Assembly: GCA_043228905.1 (NCBI GenBank)
Contig: JBHGNT010000001.1
Coordinates: 30,814,001-30,878,000 of the forward strand
Direction of reading: 5' to 3'
Source: Azolla caroliniana
Lineage: Eukaryota > Polypodiophyta
Length of the DNA: 64,000 nt
The notes under the pieces were generated by a model, which saw nothing but the letters and a program-made list of their open reading frames with translations, did not search any database and was not told the origin of the DNA. Of the stretch, positions 50,349 to 61,801 are shown one piece after another (position 1 is the stretch's first letter; every line of letters begins with the position of its first letter). A program made the position numbers and the translations under genes.

Positions 50349-50821
50349 TGTTATGTACACATAACGTTGGTGAGGGTAGGTCACTAATATTTACATTAGT
50401 GAAGGGTATGTTCACTATTATTAAAAAGGGGACTAATGATTGGATAGAATGAATGATATGTGCATGCACTATCATGATTTAGACAACCAATGAATAGAGA
50501 GCCTTTTAGAAAGGCACATCTATTCAAGGGGCCTAGGAAAAGGTATAAATATGAGGCTTAGCTACCCTCATAGGATGATCACGTCGGAAGGCTGCTGTCG
50601 TAGACACCGGTGGTGCGGGCTAGGCTTTCGTCTCGACGATCGTGTTTATCTCTTCCAAGGTATTAGTCATCCTAATATCCGGCGGTATGGGACGTCGGTG
50701 GTAGGTTGGCTATGTCTAGATCATAGCTCGGGGGTGGTCGGGTGGAACGGGTTCTTCTATCCAATCTATTTTCTTCCTTTTTACTTGATTTGGTCTATTG
50801 ATTAGTAATAGACTCTTAACA
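50349..50821 (+). repeat. 5' LTR
   Basis: It runs from TGTTATGTACACATAACG to the terminal CTTAACA. A TATA-box (TATAAAT) lies at about 50544-50550. The first bases include the palindrome GTTATGTACACATAAC, a possible integrase recognition end. Confidence 0.97.
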
Positions 50822-50822
50822 G

Positions 50823-50834
50823 TGGTATCAGAGC
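50823..50834 (+). other. Primer binding site, initiator tRNA-Met
   Basis: TGGTATCAGAGC one base after the 5' LTR is the classic complement of the 3' end of plant initiator tRNA-Met, used to start minus-strand DNA synthesis. Confidence 0.93.
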
Positions 50835-51068
50835 TTTTACTAACAATTTTTTTGTTGTTTTGATGTTTTTTGCGTGTGAGCGAGGGGGATCTAACAAGGC
50901 TCGTCATGCTCTTCTCAGGATCAAAACAACACTCTAAACCCGGTATTCTTCTTTTTTGATCTCTTCTCTTTTTCTATTATGCGTTCTTTATGGTCGAATC
51001 AAATTGGTATTACGTTTTATTCTCTTTCTTTCTACCTCCTACTACGCTACGATTTTACTTATTATTAT

Positions 51069-51515
51069 GCATCGGGCCGAGCGTGTTTGCACTAATCGCA
51101 CACGCTCAACTCATGGCCTTTTGCATATTGCGATATATATCCCACTCTCTCCTCTCTTGAACTCTTACGATAATAATTATTCTTGTGCATTGGGTCGAGC
51201 GTGTTTGCTCTAATCGCACACGCTTATCTCATGGCCGTTTTGCATATGATGTTGAGTATACCACTCTACTCTCTATTAAGCCATCAATTGGCCGATTCTA
51301 TGGGATGTTGTGGCCTTGACAAGGTATATGTAGCTTACATATGCCACTTTCCTTTTTAATTAGCCATCAATTGGCCGATTCTAAGGGATGATGTGGCCTT
51401 GACGAGGTATATGTCACTTACCTATGCCACTTTCCTCTTTAATTAGCCATTACTTGGCCGATTCTAGGGATATGTGGTGGTCTTGAGGAGGTGCATGTCA
51501 ACTACCCTAGGGTTT
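51069..51515 (+). repeat. Two sets of tandem repeats in the untranslated leader of the chromovirus
   Basis: Set one: two copies (about 51069 and 51188) of a unit containing GAGCGTGTTTGC and CGCACACGCT, which form a 7-8 bp stem in each copy. Set two: three copies of an 83-bp unit (51278-51360, 51361-51443, 51444 to about 51515) sharing TTGGCCGATTCTA and CTATGCCACTTTCCT; the third copy is diverged at its end. Confidence 0.85.
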
Positions 51516-52493
51516 CGTATCTTAGGGCATGTTTGATTCCATACACCTAATTGTCGATTATTCTAATTAAATTTTAATTTCATAAGTATTGTTTCACTTA
51601 TATGATTTTCTAGTAATTATTATTTACCCGCCCACAATTAACTCTCCTTTTTCCACTTCCTTTTCATGTATAAAGTATTTACATCGTTTATTTTTAATGT
51701 AACCTTTACGTGTAGACTATTTTTTTCGTATGGAGTGGCTTGTTGAACGATTTTTTTTTTCAACGAGTCATCTAGGTTTAACTCTTATCATCAAGCCTTA
51801 GAAAACGAGTAAAACCATATGAGTTCCCTTATTGATGTTTTACTCATGGATTTGAGTATTACATCTTTGCGCACAACACCGTCATCACTTGTATCAATTT
51901 GTGGCTTATGTCACAATTGTGCAAGTTATAACAATCATATTGGGATGTATATGTGCATACCTTGCACTTCCCATTTATTTGTGACATTGTTTTTTTCGTA
52001 GGTAACACATGGGTTCTTTTTTTTTACCCTTGTTTTCGTCACTACTTAACTCTTATGAGTAGTGCCTTATTTTATCATTTTATCATCACGTTTGCTTATT
52101 GCTCGCAAGACTAGAATATTACTTGTGAGTGCACTTGTTTTTTCACGTAATACACTTTCTCGACCATATAATACATGATGGGTTGGCATTAATATAAGGC
52201 TATCTAGGAAATTTCATTGATGTAAGAACCATGGTTGAGCCTCGGGGAGCCGCCATGATTACTCAAGATAGAGATCCGAGAAATACATCTTAGTTATGTT
52301 TTCCCCCATGGTTTTTAAAACACCATAGTGTTACCATAGTTATCGGATCTCGAATCACATCTCATATGTCTAGAGGGGTAAAGACATGAGATACTTTCTT
52401 GGATAAAGTTCTTTCAATCAAAATTTCAAGCATTCATTTTGCTTGTGTATTTTCTGAACCTCCTTATTTTATTGCATACCCACAGCGTGCATC

Positions 52494-55400
52494 ATGGAAC
52501 AAGTTTTGAACGCAGTTGGAACGATCTCTCCAAATGAGACCTCTCAACCCCAATCCGCATCTCGCACACAAGCTGAGATCACTATTGAGCAATTGCTCAC
52601 TACTACCTTGAATCAATTGGCCGAAATGAGACAGGCCAATATGGCATTGGAAAAGAAATTCCAAGAATTAACTATTGAGTCCAAGAAAGAAGGTGAACCT
52701 TCCTTCGTAGTCACGCCTTTCAAGGGAGATAAGAAAGAAAGAACCGAGGAGGCTATTAGCACTTGGCTTGGTCGTTGGGAGTCTCACTTTGAGCTTCATC
52801 CCAAGCCCGATGCAGTAAAAATTGGTTATGTCGGTCGTGAGTTAGGTGGCCGAGCTGCTGCTTGGTGGCGTGGCCTAAGGACCGCAAAAAACTTACCCAC
52901 AACTTGGGAAGGTTTCGTTGATGTTTTTAAGAAACAATTCTTGCAGCCACCTTCTCAAACCGAACAAGCGCAACACTTGCTCACATTGTCTAGTAAGCCA
53001 TTTACCTCTCTCGAGGATTATGTGCATCACGCTCGGACCCAGATCCAAAAATCGGGACTTACGGGTGAGAAATGGTTTGTCGCTTGTTTTTTGAATGGTA
53101 TTCCCAATGGGGATTATCATTGGATTGTCCATGACAAGGACCCCACAACTTTCGAGGAAGCCGTCAACATTGTGCTGCGATACCATAGGACTTCCAAGAA
53201 AGACCACAATAAACCTGAGTTCGCCAAAACTCCGAATGTCAAGTTCATTGGGAAACGTAAGCAATCCAGTGACACTCTTGACCGCGACTCAAAGAAACCG
53301 AACCTCTTCTGTGCATATTGCAAGAAGCGGGGCCACACAAAGGATACCTGTCGTCGTCTTGAGAGGAAGTCAATGAACACCCCTCCTCAAGACAAATCTA
53401 CGAGTCACACAGGTGAGTCTTTTGATATTGTTGAAGTTCATACCAATCACTTAAGTTTATGTGAATGCACTTTTCCTTCACATTTACTTGGACCTAATGA
53501 TTTACTCCGAGCAGTCGGATATATCAATGGAACACAAGCACATTTCTTGTTTGATTCCGGTAGTTCTCACAATTTTCTTAATGATCACTTTGTGCAGCAA
53601 ATGGAGCTCCACATAAACGCAAGTGATCATATCTATCAAGTTCACATGGCAAATGGAAACGTTCAATACATCAGTGGCATTGTTTGTCAACTGCCAATTC
53701 AAATAGATACTTATTTGGAGAAGCTTGACTTTCATGTTATGAAATTACAATCCGCAGATGTCATTTTAGGATATCCTTGGTTTTTTAATAAAAACCCTTC
53801 TTTGTCCATTGATTGGGTTAATCACTCAATCACATTTGAACTTAATAATTGTAAACATTTTATTCAATGTTCCAAACTTCCTTCTCATTCACTTGTGTCT
53901 TCTAAATCTTTAAGTGAGTATTCTAGTTCATTAATTTATTCGTGTGTAATTGATCCTGCGGTTCAATTTTATTATTTTAATATTGACGCCACACAATTAC
54001 CACATTTTGAGCAACGATTGCTCGACTCTATTTTAGAGGATTTTCAAGATGTGTTTCCTACTGAATTACCGCTTACTTTACCACCTAAACGTAATGTGGA
54101 CCATCAAATTGAACTCATCCCTGGGGCTGCTCCTGTGAGCATTCCACCTTACCGACTTAGTCGATTAGAAGAGGATGAGATCGCTAAACAACTTAAGGAA
54201 TACTTGAGTATGGGCCACATTAGGTATAGTAAATCACCTTGGGGTGCGCCACTTCTATTAGTCAAGAAGAAGGAAGGTTCGTGGCGAATGTGTATCAATT
54301 ATCGCCGTTTGAATAAAATGACAATTAAGAATGCATATCCATTACCTCGTGCCGATGATTTGATTGATCGTTTGCACGGGGCTCGATATTTTACGAAAAT
54401 TGACTTACGAACTGGTTATCATCAGATTCGCATCGCCGAGGATGATATTCCTAAAACCGCTTTTCGTACGCGTTATGGCCATTATGAGTTTTTAGTCATG
54501 CCATTTGGGTTGACTAATGCTCCAGCCACATTCCAACAAGCGATGAATGATGTTTTCCGAGATCAACTCGGTGATTTTGTTGTCGTCTTCTTGGATGATA
54601 TTTTGATATATAGCCGTACCTTGCAAGATCATGTTCAACATGTTCGATTTGTTTTGCGAAAGTTGCGTGACAACTCTTTCTATGCAAAACATTCAAAATG
54701 TGACTTCTTCCAAAAATCTATTGTGTACCTAGGTCATTTAATTACAGAAAATGGCGTTGAAATTGAACATTCTCGTATTGAAAAGGTTAAACTTTGGCCC
54801 ATTCCTCGTAATATTCGTGAACTTAGATCATTCTTAGGGTTTGTTGGATTTTTACGAAAATCAATTCGTAACTATTCCAAATGGACTACGCCATTAACTG
54901 ACCTTTTAAAAGGTCATCCACGTAAGTCTGTCAAACCAATTTCATGGAATGAACAACTTGACAAATCATTTGAGACACTCAAGGAGCATGTGTGTCAGGC
55001 TCCCACTCTTCTATTACCAGACCCTTCTAAGCCTTTCTCAATTGAAACCGATGCTAGTGATTATGCTATTGGTGCCGTTCTTTATCAAGGTGGTCACCCT
55101 ATTGCTTTTGAAAGAAAGAAGCTTGATGCTGCTCAATCTCGGTATTTGGTTCAAGAGAAAGAGTTGTTTGCGGTGATACACGCACTTAAAACATGGAGGC
55201 ACTATCTCTATGGAAATAAATTTGTGGTTACAACAGACCATCAATCATTAAAGTATTTTTGTGACCAGCCCGATCTTGTTGGTCGTAAAGGCCGTTGGGC
55301 TGACCTTATGCAAGATTTTGATTTTTCCATACGATATCGCAAGGGTTCTATGAACACCGTTGCTGATGCTCTTAGTCGCATTAAAGAAGTTAACATGCTT

Positions 55401-56897
55401 AGCTTCACGGAAATAAAATCTGATCTTTTAGATCACCTTCGAGGGAAATACCTTGATGACAGTTATTTCTCAAAATACTGGACGAAAGCCGAATCTGGTT
55501 TAGATGCCGATACTAGCACCCTACCCTCGAAGGCGACCTTTCACATTACAAACGGTTTGCTCTACCGTAGTGGAAAGGTCTGTGTTCCAGATTTACCAAA
55601 TGTTAAACAGAAAATTTTTCATGAATGTCATGATGCACCATCTGCTGGTCATCCTGGAATACAACGCACACTCGTTCTCATCTCGTGTACTTTTTTCTGG
55701 CCTAAGATGCGCTCTGACGTGCATAAATACGTAACTCAATGCTTACAATGTCATATTAATAAGTCGGAACGACTTAAAGCTGCTGGTCTTTTACATCCCT
55801 TAGATATTCCCAACAATAAATGGGAAAGTATCTCGATGGATTTTATTGTTAGTTTACCTCGTACACAGAGGGGTCATGATGCCATATGGGTTGTCGTTGA
55901 CAGGCTAACAAAATTAGCTAGATTTATTCCTACAAAAACCACGGTAACCGCTCAACAGTTGGCTTATCAATTTGTTGATGAGTTATTTCGTTTTTATGGA
56001 TTACCGATGGATATTGTTAGTGATCGAGATTCCAAGTTTACTAGTGACTTTTGGACTCAGGTCTTTAAGAAACTAGAAACTACGTTGAGCATGAGTTCCG
56101 CAGATCATCCTCAGTCTGATGGACAAACTGAACGAGTTAATCAAATTATTGAGGACATGCTTCGAGCTTATGTAGCAAAAACCCCTTCTAAGTGGGAGCA
56201 ATACCTTCCTATCTTAGAATTTGCCTATAATAGCTCTAAACATACATCCACTGGATATAGTCCTTTTATGTTGATGTATGGTTTTCAGCCACGTGCCCCA
56301 GTTGATGTCACGATTCATCGTGATACATTAGACAGTACACGCAATTTTTTGCAAGACATGAACCAAATGTTGCATATTGCCAAAGAAAATGTCAAGACAG
56401 CTCAAGATCGTGCTCGATTTTATGCTGATCAGGATAGACGTCCTCGTGCATTTACTATTGGTCAAAAAGTTTTTTTGCGTGTCCCGACTGATTCTACGTC
56501 ATTATCTACGGGCAAGTGCGCTAAGTTAGCCCCACGATATTGTGGCCCATTTGAAATCCTTAAGCGAGTTGGGTCATCTGCTTATCACCTTGCCTTACCT
56601 CGTAACGTTGGTATTCATCCTGTTTTTCACGTCAGTCGTCTAAAACCATTTTTAGGCTCTGGTGATAACACCATCACAATCCAAGATCTTGTAACATTAG
56701 AGGATTTTTCTTACAAACCTCATGTTCCTGAACGAATTCTTGATTCTCGTACTAAACGTTTACGTTCTAAAGAGATTCGGCTATTCAAGATCAAATGGAT
56801 GGATAAACCTATTGATGATGCCACATGGGAACGCGAGCATTCGCTTAAGGCACAATTTCCTCACTTTATATTGCAAGAGTGCAATCTTTTGAAGTAG
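52494..56897 (+). CDS. Gag-Pol polyprotein of the chromovirus
   Basis: One uninterrupted frame of 1467 codons encodes both Gag and Pol. After an N-terminal coiled coil comes the Gag domain. A CCHC zinc knuckle is at 273-286, an aspartic protease DSGSS at 354, and reverse transcriptase has its FLDD active site around 699-702. RNase H has ETDASD near 853. The integrase zinc site starts at His1043, the catalytic triad is Asp1116, Asp1177 and Glu1213 (35 residues between the last two), and a GPY/F region and chromodomain follow near 1412-1450. No stop or frameshift separates Gag from Pol, so the proteins must arise by processing of one precursor. The ATG at 52494 is the first in the frame and precedes all domains. 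Confidence 0.96.
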   Translation: MEQVLNAVGTISPNETSQPQSASRTQAEITIEQLLTTTLNQLAEMRQANMALEKKFQELTIESKKEGEPSFVVTPFKGDKKERTEEAISTWLGRWESHFELHPKPDAVKIGYVGRELGGRAAAWWRGLRTAKNLPTTWEGFVDVFKKQFLQPPSQTEQAQHLLTLSSKPFTSLEDYVHHARTQIQKSGLTGEKWFVACFLNGIPNGDYHWIVHDKDPTTFEEAVNIVLRYHRTSKKDHNKPEFAKTPNVKFIGKRKQSSDTLDRDSKKPNLFCAYCKKRGHTKDTCRRLERKSMNTPPQDKSTSHTGESFDIVEVHTNHLSLCECTFPSHLLGPNDLLRAVGYINGTQAHFLFDSGSSHNFLNDHFVQQMELHINASDHIYQVHMANGNVQYISGIVCQLPIQIDTYLEKLDFHVMKLQSADVILGYPWFFNKNPSLSIDWVNHSITFELNNCKHFIQCSKLPSHSLVSSKSLSEYSSSLIYSCVIDPAVQFYYFNIDATQLPHFEQRLLDSILEDFQDVFPTELPLTLPPKRNVDHQIELIPGAAPVSIPPYRLSRLEEDEIAKQLKEYLSMGHIRYSKSPWGAPLLLVKKKEGSWRMCINYRRLNKMTIKNAYPLPRADDLIDRLHGARYFTKIDLRTGYHQIRIAEDDIPKTAFRTRYGHYEFLVMPFGLTNAPATFQQAMNDVFRDQLGDFVVVFLDDILIYSRTLQDHVQHVRFVLRKLRDNSFYAKHSKCDFFQKSIVYLGHLITENGVEIEHSRIEKVKLWPIPRNIRELRSFLGFVGFLRKSIRNYSKWTTPLTDLLKGHPRKSVKPISWNEQLDKSFETLKEHVCQAPTLLLPDPSKPFSIETDASDYAIGAVLYQGGHPIAFERKKLDAAQSRYLVQEKELFAVIHALKTWRHYLYGNKFVVTTDHQSLKYFCDQPDLVGRKGRWADLMQDFDFSIRYRKGSMNTVADALSRIKEVNMLSFTEIKSDLLDHLRGKYLDDSYFSKYWTKAESGLDADTSTLPSKATFHITNGLLYRSGKVCVPDLPNVKQKIFHECHDAPSAGHPGIQRTLVLISCTFFWPKMRSDVHKYVTQCLQCHINKSERLKAAGLLHPLDIPNNKWESISMDFIVSLPRTQRGHDAIWVVVDRLTKLARFIPTKTTVTAQQLAYQFVDELFRFYGLPMDIVSDRDSKFTSDFWTQVFKKLETTLSMSSADHPQSDGQTERVNQIIEDMLRAYVAKTPSKWEQYLPILEFAYNSSKHTSTGYSPFMLMYGFQPRAPVDVTIHRDTLDSTRNFLQDMNQMLHIAKENVKTAQDRARFYADQDRRPRAFTIGQKVFLRVPTDSTSLSTGKCAKLAPRYCGPFEILKRVGSSAYHLALPRNVGIHPVFHVSRLKPFLGSGDNTITIQDLVTLEDFSYKPHVPERILDSRTKRLRSKEIRLFKIKWMDKPIDDATWEREHSLKAQFPHFILQECNLLK

Positions 56898-56904
56898 GGG
56901 AGTA
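56891..56904 (+). other. Polypurine tract
   Basis: GAAGTAGGGGAGTA sits directly before the 3' LTR and overlaps the stop codon of gag-pol (TAG, 56895-56897). It primes plus-strand synthesis in this class of element. Confidence 0.85.
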
Positions 56905-57377
56905 TGTTATGTACACATAACGTTGGTGAGGGTAAGTCACTAATATTTACATTAGTGAAGGGTATGTTCACTATTATTAAAAAGGGGACTAATGATTGGA
57001 TAGAATGAATGATATGTGCATGCACTATCATGATTTAGACAACCAATGAATAGAGAGCCTTTTAGAAAGGCACATCTATTCAAGGGGCCTAGGAAAAGGT
57101 ATAAATATGAGGCTTAGCTACCCTCATAGGATGATCACGTCGGAAGGCTGCTGTCGTAGACACCGGTGGTGCGGGCTAGGCTTTCGTCTCGACGATCGTG
57201 TTTATCTCTTCCAAGGTATTAGTCATCCTAATATCCGGCGGTATGGGACGTCGGTGGTAGGTTGGCTATGTCTAGATCATAGCTCGGGGGTGGTCGGGTG
57301 GAACGGGTTCTTCTATCCAATCTATTTTCTTCCTTTTTACTTGATTTGGTCTATTGATTAGTAATAGACTCTTAACA
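56905..57377 (+). repeat. 3' LTR
   Basis: Same length as the 5' LTR and identical except for AAGTCAC in place of AGGTCAC near the start. The right target-site duplication GCCAC follows at 57378-57382. Confidence 0.97.
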
Positions 57378-57382
57378 GCCAC

Positions 57383-57611
57383 CCTCCTACGTCCTTCGGG
57401 ATCTCGTTGGATCCCTAAAGTGGGAGAACACCAACATCTCCCTTCTTGTGAGAATGTCTAAAACATCATGATCATATCTAACCATGTCATTGTGTTCTTG
57501 TATTAATTGGTACTACTTTAGAGCCCTGCTTGCTTTAACCGTGTTGATATAAATTGTGTATATTGCTTGGTTTATAAATCACACAATGTCTATTGTCTCG
57601 ACCTTCGAGCT
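57383..57611. other. Right flank of the chromovirus insertion
   Basis: Nothing recognisable besides the boundary with the older Ty3 scrap that follows. Confidence 0.4.
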
Positions 57612-57905
57612 AGCATCAAAGTCCATCATGTCTTTCATGTTACTAGTCTCAACAAGGTTTTGGGTTCTTACAATAATTTCGTTCCCATTAGAACTATGGT
57701 TGTTTTTTAGGATTTGGCATCCAACCCTCACAAACCAAATAGAATTCTCGATTCTCAAACTAAATGTTTATGATCTAAGTATATTCAAGAGTTTTAAATT
57801 AAATGGATGGATGGTTCTATCAAATATGCTACCTAAGAGTGAGAATATGCTCTTAAAACCAACTTTTTTGACTTTTCATTGCAAGAGTGCAATCTTTTAG
57901 AGAGG
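57612..57905 (+). mobile_element. Decayed Ty3/gypsy scrap: end of integrase with chromodomain
   Basis: Read across stops, the sequence gives VFHV, then NRILDSQTK, then IKWMDGS and finally LQECNLL, matching in order the last about 100 residues of the neighbouring intact polyprotein (VFHV, ERILDSRTK, IKWMDKP, LQECNLL). In-frame stops and frameshifts show it is long dead. It belongs to a related, older element. Confidence 0.75.
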
Positions 57906-58317
57906 ATAAGGATGTTACGAGCATAATGTTAGTCATAGCTCTCTAACCTTGGGTTTGATGTGAGGTAATTCATAAGGAACAACCGGTGAGGATCAATTTA
58001 TCTCAATCTTGCAATGGAGATAACTTAAGAGTGTTTCATCAATCGGTCACTTATAATAAAACAACCTTGTGTGCATCAAATGAGGGTCAATTGTTTCTGC
58101 CTATTTACGAAGGTTAGCTAGCTTCATGAAGTGGATCATCTATATTATTTTGGGTAGACTCTAATAGTGTGGCAAAGCTCTAGCTTCATACATGTGTGAC
58201 TCCTTCAAACTCAAGGTACAATCCATGTTCAAACTTGGAGGTACATACAAAACATTGCACATGGGACTTGGATCTGTCTCTCACCTCTGTTAGGGGTGGT
58301 AAGGTGGACTAGCGTCT

Positions 58318-59246
58318 TGTCTATTAAAATGCATGATAACATGATTATTACAATATTACACATAAGAAGGATCAAGAAATTATGCATACCATTCAATGGA
58401 TGAATTCCACAAAAAGAAGGATTTGAAAGTGTATTTTCTTCGATTAGAAATCTCCCATTTATGAAGAGTCATTCACATTACACAAGGGAAGTAAGAAATT
58501 ATTCTATCTCATCAGTCTATACTTAGTAGAAAATACATACATTTTGGCTTTGCTAGGTTGTTGATGTAAAAAGTTGAACAACATAAAAGGAAGGAAGACA
58601 AGACTATGCGAGAGTACGTAGTTTGTAATTGGTGCACAAAGTGGTATAAACCCTTGTCGGGTCAAAGCCATGAGGTTCAATAGTATATGCTATCTAGAAC
58701 TTGCCAATCTGCAAGCCTTGAAAACATAAAATACAACAAGCAATAGCCATTAGTCTAGTCGAGGGCTACCTTACATTGTTTGATGTCCGAGAGGGAGTTA
58801 AGGATCCCCTTATGTGGTACTCTACCTCAAATGCCCTCTTTTAAACCTCCTACATGTTTGCTTTTTGAGCACTTCCTAGACTCCATCGGTTGTACATACA
58901 AACATACATATTTATCGCAACCAAACTCAATTGTTATTCTCACTTTTCATACGTACAATTGTGTGCTTTCGTATGGGTTTTACACATGTTTTGGTTAGTT
59001 CCTACCCATTTGTGCTCACACCCAACAAATGATCCCTAACTCTCTCTACACCTAATAGCTCATAATGGCCTTGCATCCTTTATCTTTTACCTTGCAAGTG
59101 TCTCTACAATTTAAACTTACTATAATTTACATGTCCCCCATTGGATGACCAACAATATCCAATATGGGTTTCTAGATCCCTGATGTGACGTTGGTCATGT
59201 ATTATCCCTTTTTGTAACCTTCAAGATGTATTTTATTATGTTTTTT

Positions 59247-59307
<61 letters not shown>

Positions 59308-60370
59308 TTGACATGTCCTTAGATGACCAACCTGACCGATGAGACCCCAAACAACAATCTCCTTGACTAATGCAGGGCCTTTTGTATTTTAAACTATTCT
59401 AGCTCAATACAAAGCTACCCACCTTAAAACTCTCTATTGATAGAAAGTTATGTGCACCTTACATTAGAAGCGATATAAGAAAAGTAATAGTGATAAAGCA
59501 ATACATTCAAAGTGACACTTGGGATAAAGCCATCGCAAATGCAGGGTAGGTAAAGAGGGTGTCCACATATATTGGTGGTTTGTGACGACATTATGCATAG
59601 TTTCAAGCATGTTGGATAAGAAAACGAGGACATGTAGGTCAAATGGGTTGAGGTGACGACAACATGAAGTATAAAGCATGAACATAGGTACAATATCAAA
59701 ATGGATGTAAACAAGGGTATGTAGGTTGAGTGCTTGACTTGATGACATCGTGTAAAGTTACATAAACACAAACCACCTCAAAAAACATTTTGGAGCATGA
59801 CCCACAACACTATTATAACACTGTGAAAGAGAAATACCAAAATATTAAAAGTGGTTTGTACGCCATAAATTTAAGATATAAAACATAAACATTGATTAAA
59901 ACAAAATAATTTTGATTCAAAAAATAGAGCAGTTTGACTTGTTGATGTTGTAACATCCTTTATACTAATGAAAATCCAAGTTGCAGAAATTAATCTTGTT
60001 TTAGAGAATAATGAAGGTAAGTTTATTAAAAGATGAGTTATTAATTTAACTTGCAAAATTAGTCTATTAAAATGTACAAGAATGTGACTATTGTATAGAA
60101 GAGGATCAACAAAATATGCACAACATCACCATGAATAAAGGCCAAAGACACACATGTGATTTTAAATATTGCATTTAAGAAGAGGAGTCATTCACATTGT
60201 GCAAGGTCAACAAAAAACACTTCCACCCCACCATTTTATGCCCATGTATTGATACCTTTGGCAAGAGAACTTATCTAGTGGAAATGACATATATTTTGGC
60301 TTTGATTGGTTATTGATACAAATAACATAAAAATGGAATAACGATGGGACAAAGAGAGTACATAATTTTG
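58318..60370 (+). repeat. Diverged direct repeat pair (58318-58630 and 60058-60370)
   Basis: Both begin TCTATTAAAATG and share GAGTCATTCACATT, then CA(A/C)AAGG, then TTTTGGCTTTG, a GTTGAT-type word and AGAGTACGTA or AGAGTACATA, in the same order over about 310 bases. Identity is moderate. The origin is unknown; it may be an old non-coding transposon. Confidence 0.55.
59252..59305. repeat. (GA)n microsatellite
   Basis: 54 bases of uninterrupted GA. Confidence 0.97.
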
Positions 60371-61715
60371 TATTTCGTATGTGAAATGTTATGGTTTAAT
60401 ATGAATTTCACAAGTCATAAACTATAAATAGGATGAAATCTGCTCAACTGTTCCCATAATCGAAATGTTTCCTCTAATTGATTATTGACGAGGTGGATTT
60501 CACTCTTTTTGTTGTGTTGGGGTTTGGCCCTCACACACCAATTCGTATCAAACTTTTGAACTTAAAGGCAACAACATGTGACACATTCTACTTGTTGACA
60601 TGCCCACATGCATATGTCATATTGATGCCAAATAGAGTTGACCAATGACAAGGCTACAACTTAAGTCATATTTTGCTTGGTTATGTGTGTGTGGCTAGTG
60701 ACTTTGTTTAGTGCTACCATATGTTTGCCACTCATTGTTTGCTTCCTAATGAGTCAACGGTTCATAAGCTTCCACACATAACAATCATATATATAGTATG
60801 CAAGTACATCAAGTGGATTAGGGAGTTTATTGAGCCACGATACCCAAGCAATCATCAATAAATTGAGTTGAGGCCATTACAATGTTCGTAACAAAATATT
60901 TCTGTCTCTAATGTACTACCATTCGTGCTATGAGATTCCTTATTGGATGGTGCCAAACTTTTCTCTAATCTTTCAAATGTCAACATGTGTTGTGCCATTG
61001 CTCAACAAGGGCGTGGAAATTTTTCAAAAAAGCGAGCAACATTGGACCAGATAAAAAATTGATGCTAAGTTTATCATGAATTTTCTCATTATCTCGTGCA
61101 TGAAAAGGAAAGGATACCAAATATTGCTTCACGTGGTCAACAACGATCCCTCTCCCTTTCTATCAGTTGACATATTGTTTTAACATCCCATCGCCATCTT
61201 GTTTGTATGAGAAGTGGTTAAAAAAGGCGATTCATTGTCTTATTTATTTTTTCTTGCGATGGACCAAAATAAGTCCGATTGGAAAGGCGATTTGTTCATC
61301 CTAGATGTGGTAGCGCATGAGCTAACGGAGCAACGCAATATCAAGATGGACAAAGAAACTGGTAAGGGCCCTCAGGGGGAGCACGGAAAAACTCTCTCTG
61401 TCTCGTTTGCTTGTGATATGAGTTGATGTGGTAACAAAAAGGAGAAGAGATGTTTTTTCCTCTGCCCCAAGTGGTTGGGCAGTGGTAGCACAAGTGTGTG
61501 TGTGTGGCCTTTTACTTACTTAACTGGGTATGGTGGTTATCTACATGTTGCCCAAAACAAGTAAAAAGAAGACCAAAAAACATTTCTTCATACCCTGAAA
61601 TTGGAAGGAAATTAAAAAAAAGTTTTTATTTTTTATTTTTTCTCATGTGTTTTCCTCATCCTCCCCCTTCTTCTTCTTCAAGTCTCATTTCTTCTTCTCA
61701 GATTTCTCCTTCAAA

Positions 61716-61730
61716 AAACCCTAACCCTAG
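61716..61730 (+). promoter_or_regulatory. Telo-box in the leader of the terminal gene
   Basis: AAACCCTAACCCTAG lies in a CT-rich stretch about 85 bases before a good splice donor (TTCAG|GTATGT at 61802). This is the usual look of a plant first leader exon. Confidence 0.5.
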
Positions 61731-61801
61731 CTTCTTCCTGCAACCCTCTTCTGCAGACACCCTCCATTCTCCGATCCTCCTCGACTTGGCTTCTTCTTCA
61801 G

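Larger units (their letters stand above)
50349..57377 (+). mobile_element. Complete Ty3/gypsy LTR retrotransposon (chromovirus)
   Basis: A 7029-bp element bounded by 473-bp LTRs starting TG and ending CA. The 5-bp duplication GCCAC at 50344-50348 and 57378-57382 is perfect. By eye the two LTRs differ at one position (G/A about 31 bases in), so insertion is very recent. Between the LTRs are a tRNA-Met primer site, a 1.66-kb leader with tandem repeats, one open gag-pol frame with all catalytic residues, and a purine tract. The integrase C-terminus carries a chromodomain, which places it in the chromoviruses. All visible parts needed for autonomous transposition are intact. Confidence 0.97.
57906..61600. 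other. Gene-free spacer
   Basis: No exon is recognised. It contains the diverged repeat pair at 58318-58630 and 60058-60370 and a GA microsatellite at 59252-59305. The CA-rich open frames near 59.5 kb have no family support. Confidence 0.4.

Noticed and set aside
50551-50805. 84-codon open frame inside the LTR, also partly readable in the 13.8 kb remnant
   Set aside because: Its ATG directly follows the TATA-box, so it would lie upstream of the transcription start of the element. The similarity in the remnant is explained by shared nucleotide ancestry.
51278-51515. Regularly spaced repeats considered as a CRISPR array
   Set aside because: The 83-bp units are adjacent without unique spacers and lie in a retrotransposon leader of a eukaryotic genome.
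61214-61426. 70-codon frame upstream of the terminal gene
   Set aside because: No recognised domain and a typical random length for this base composition. The real gene starts with the telo-box leader further on.
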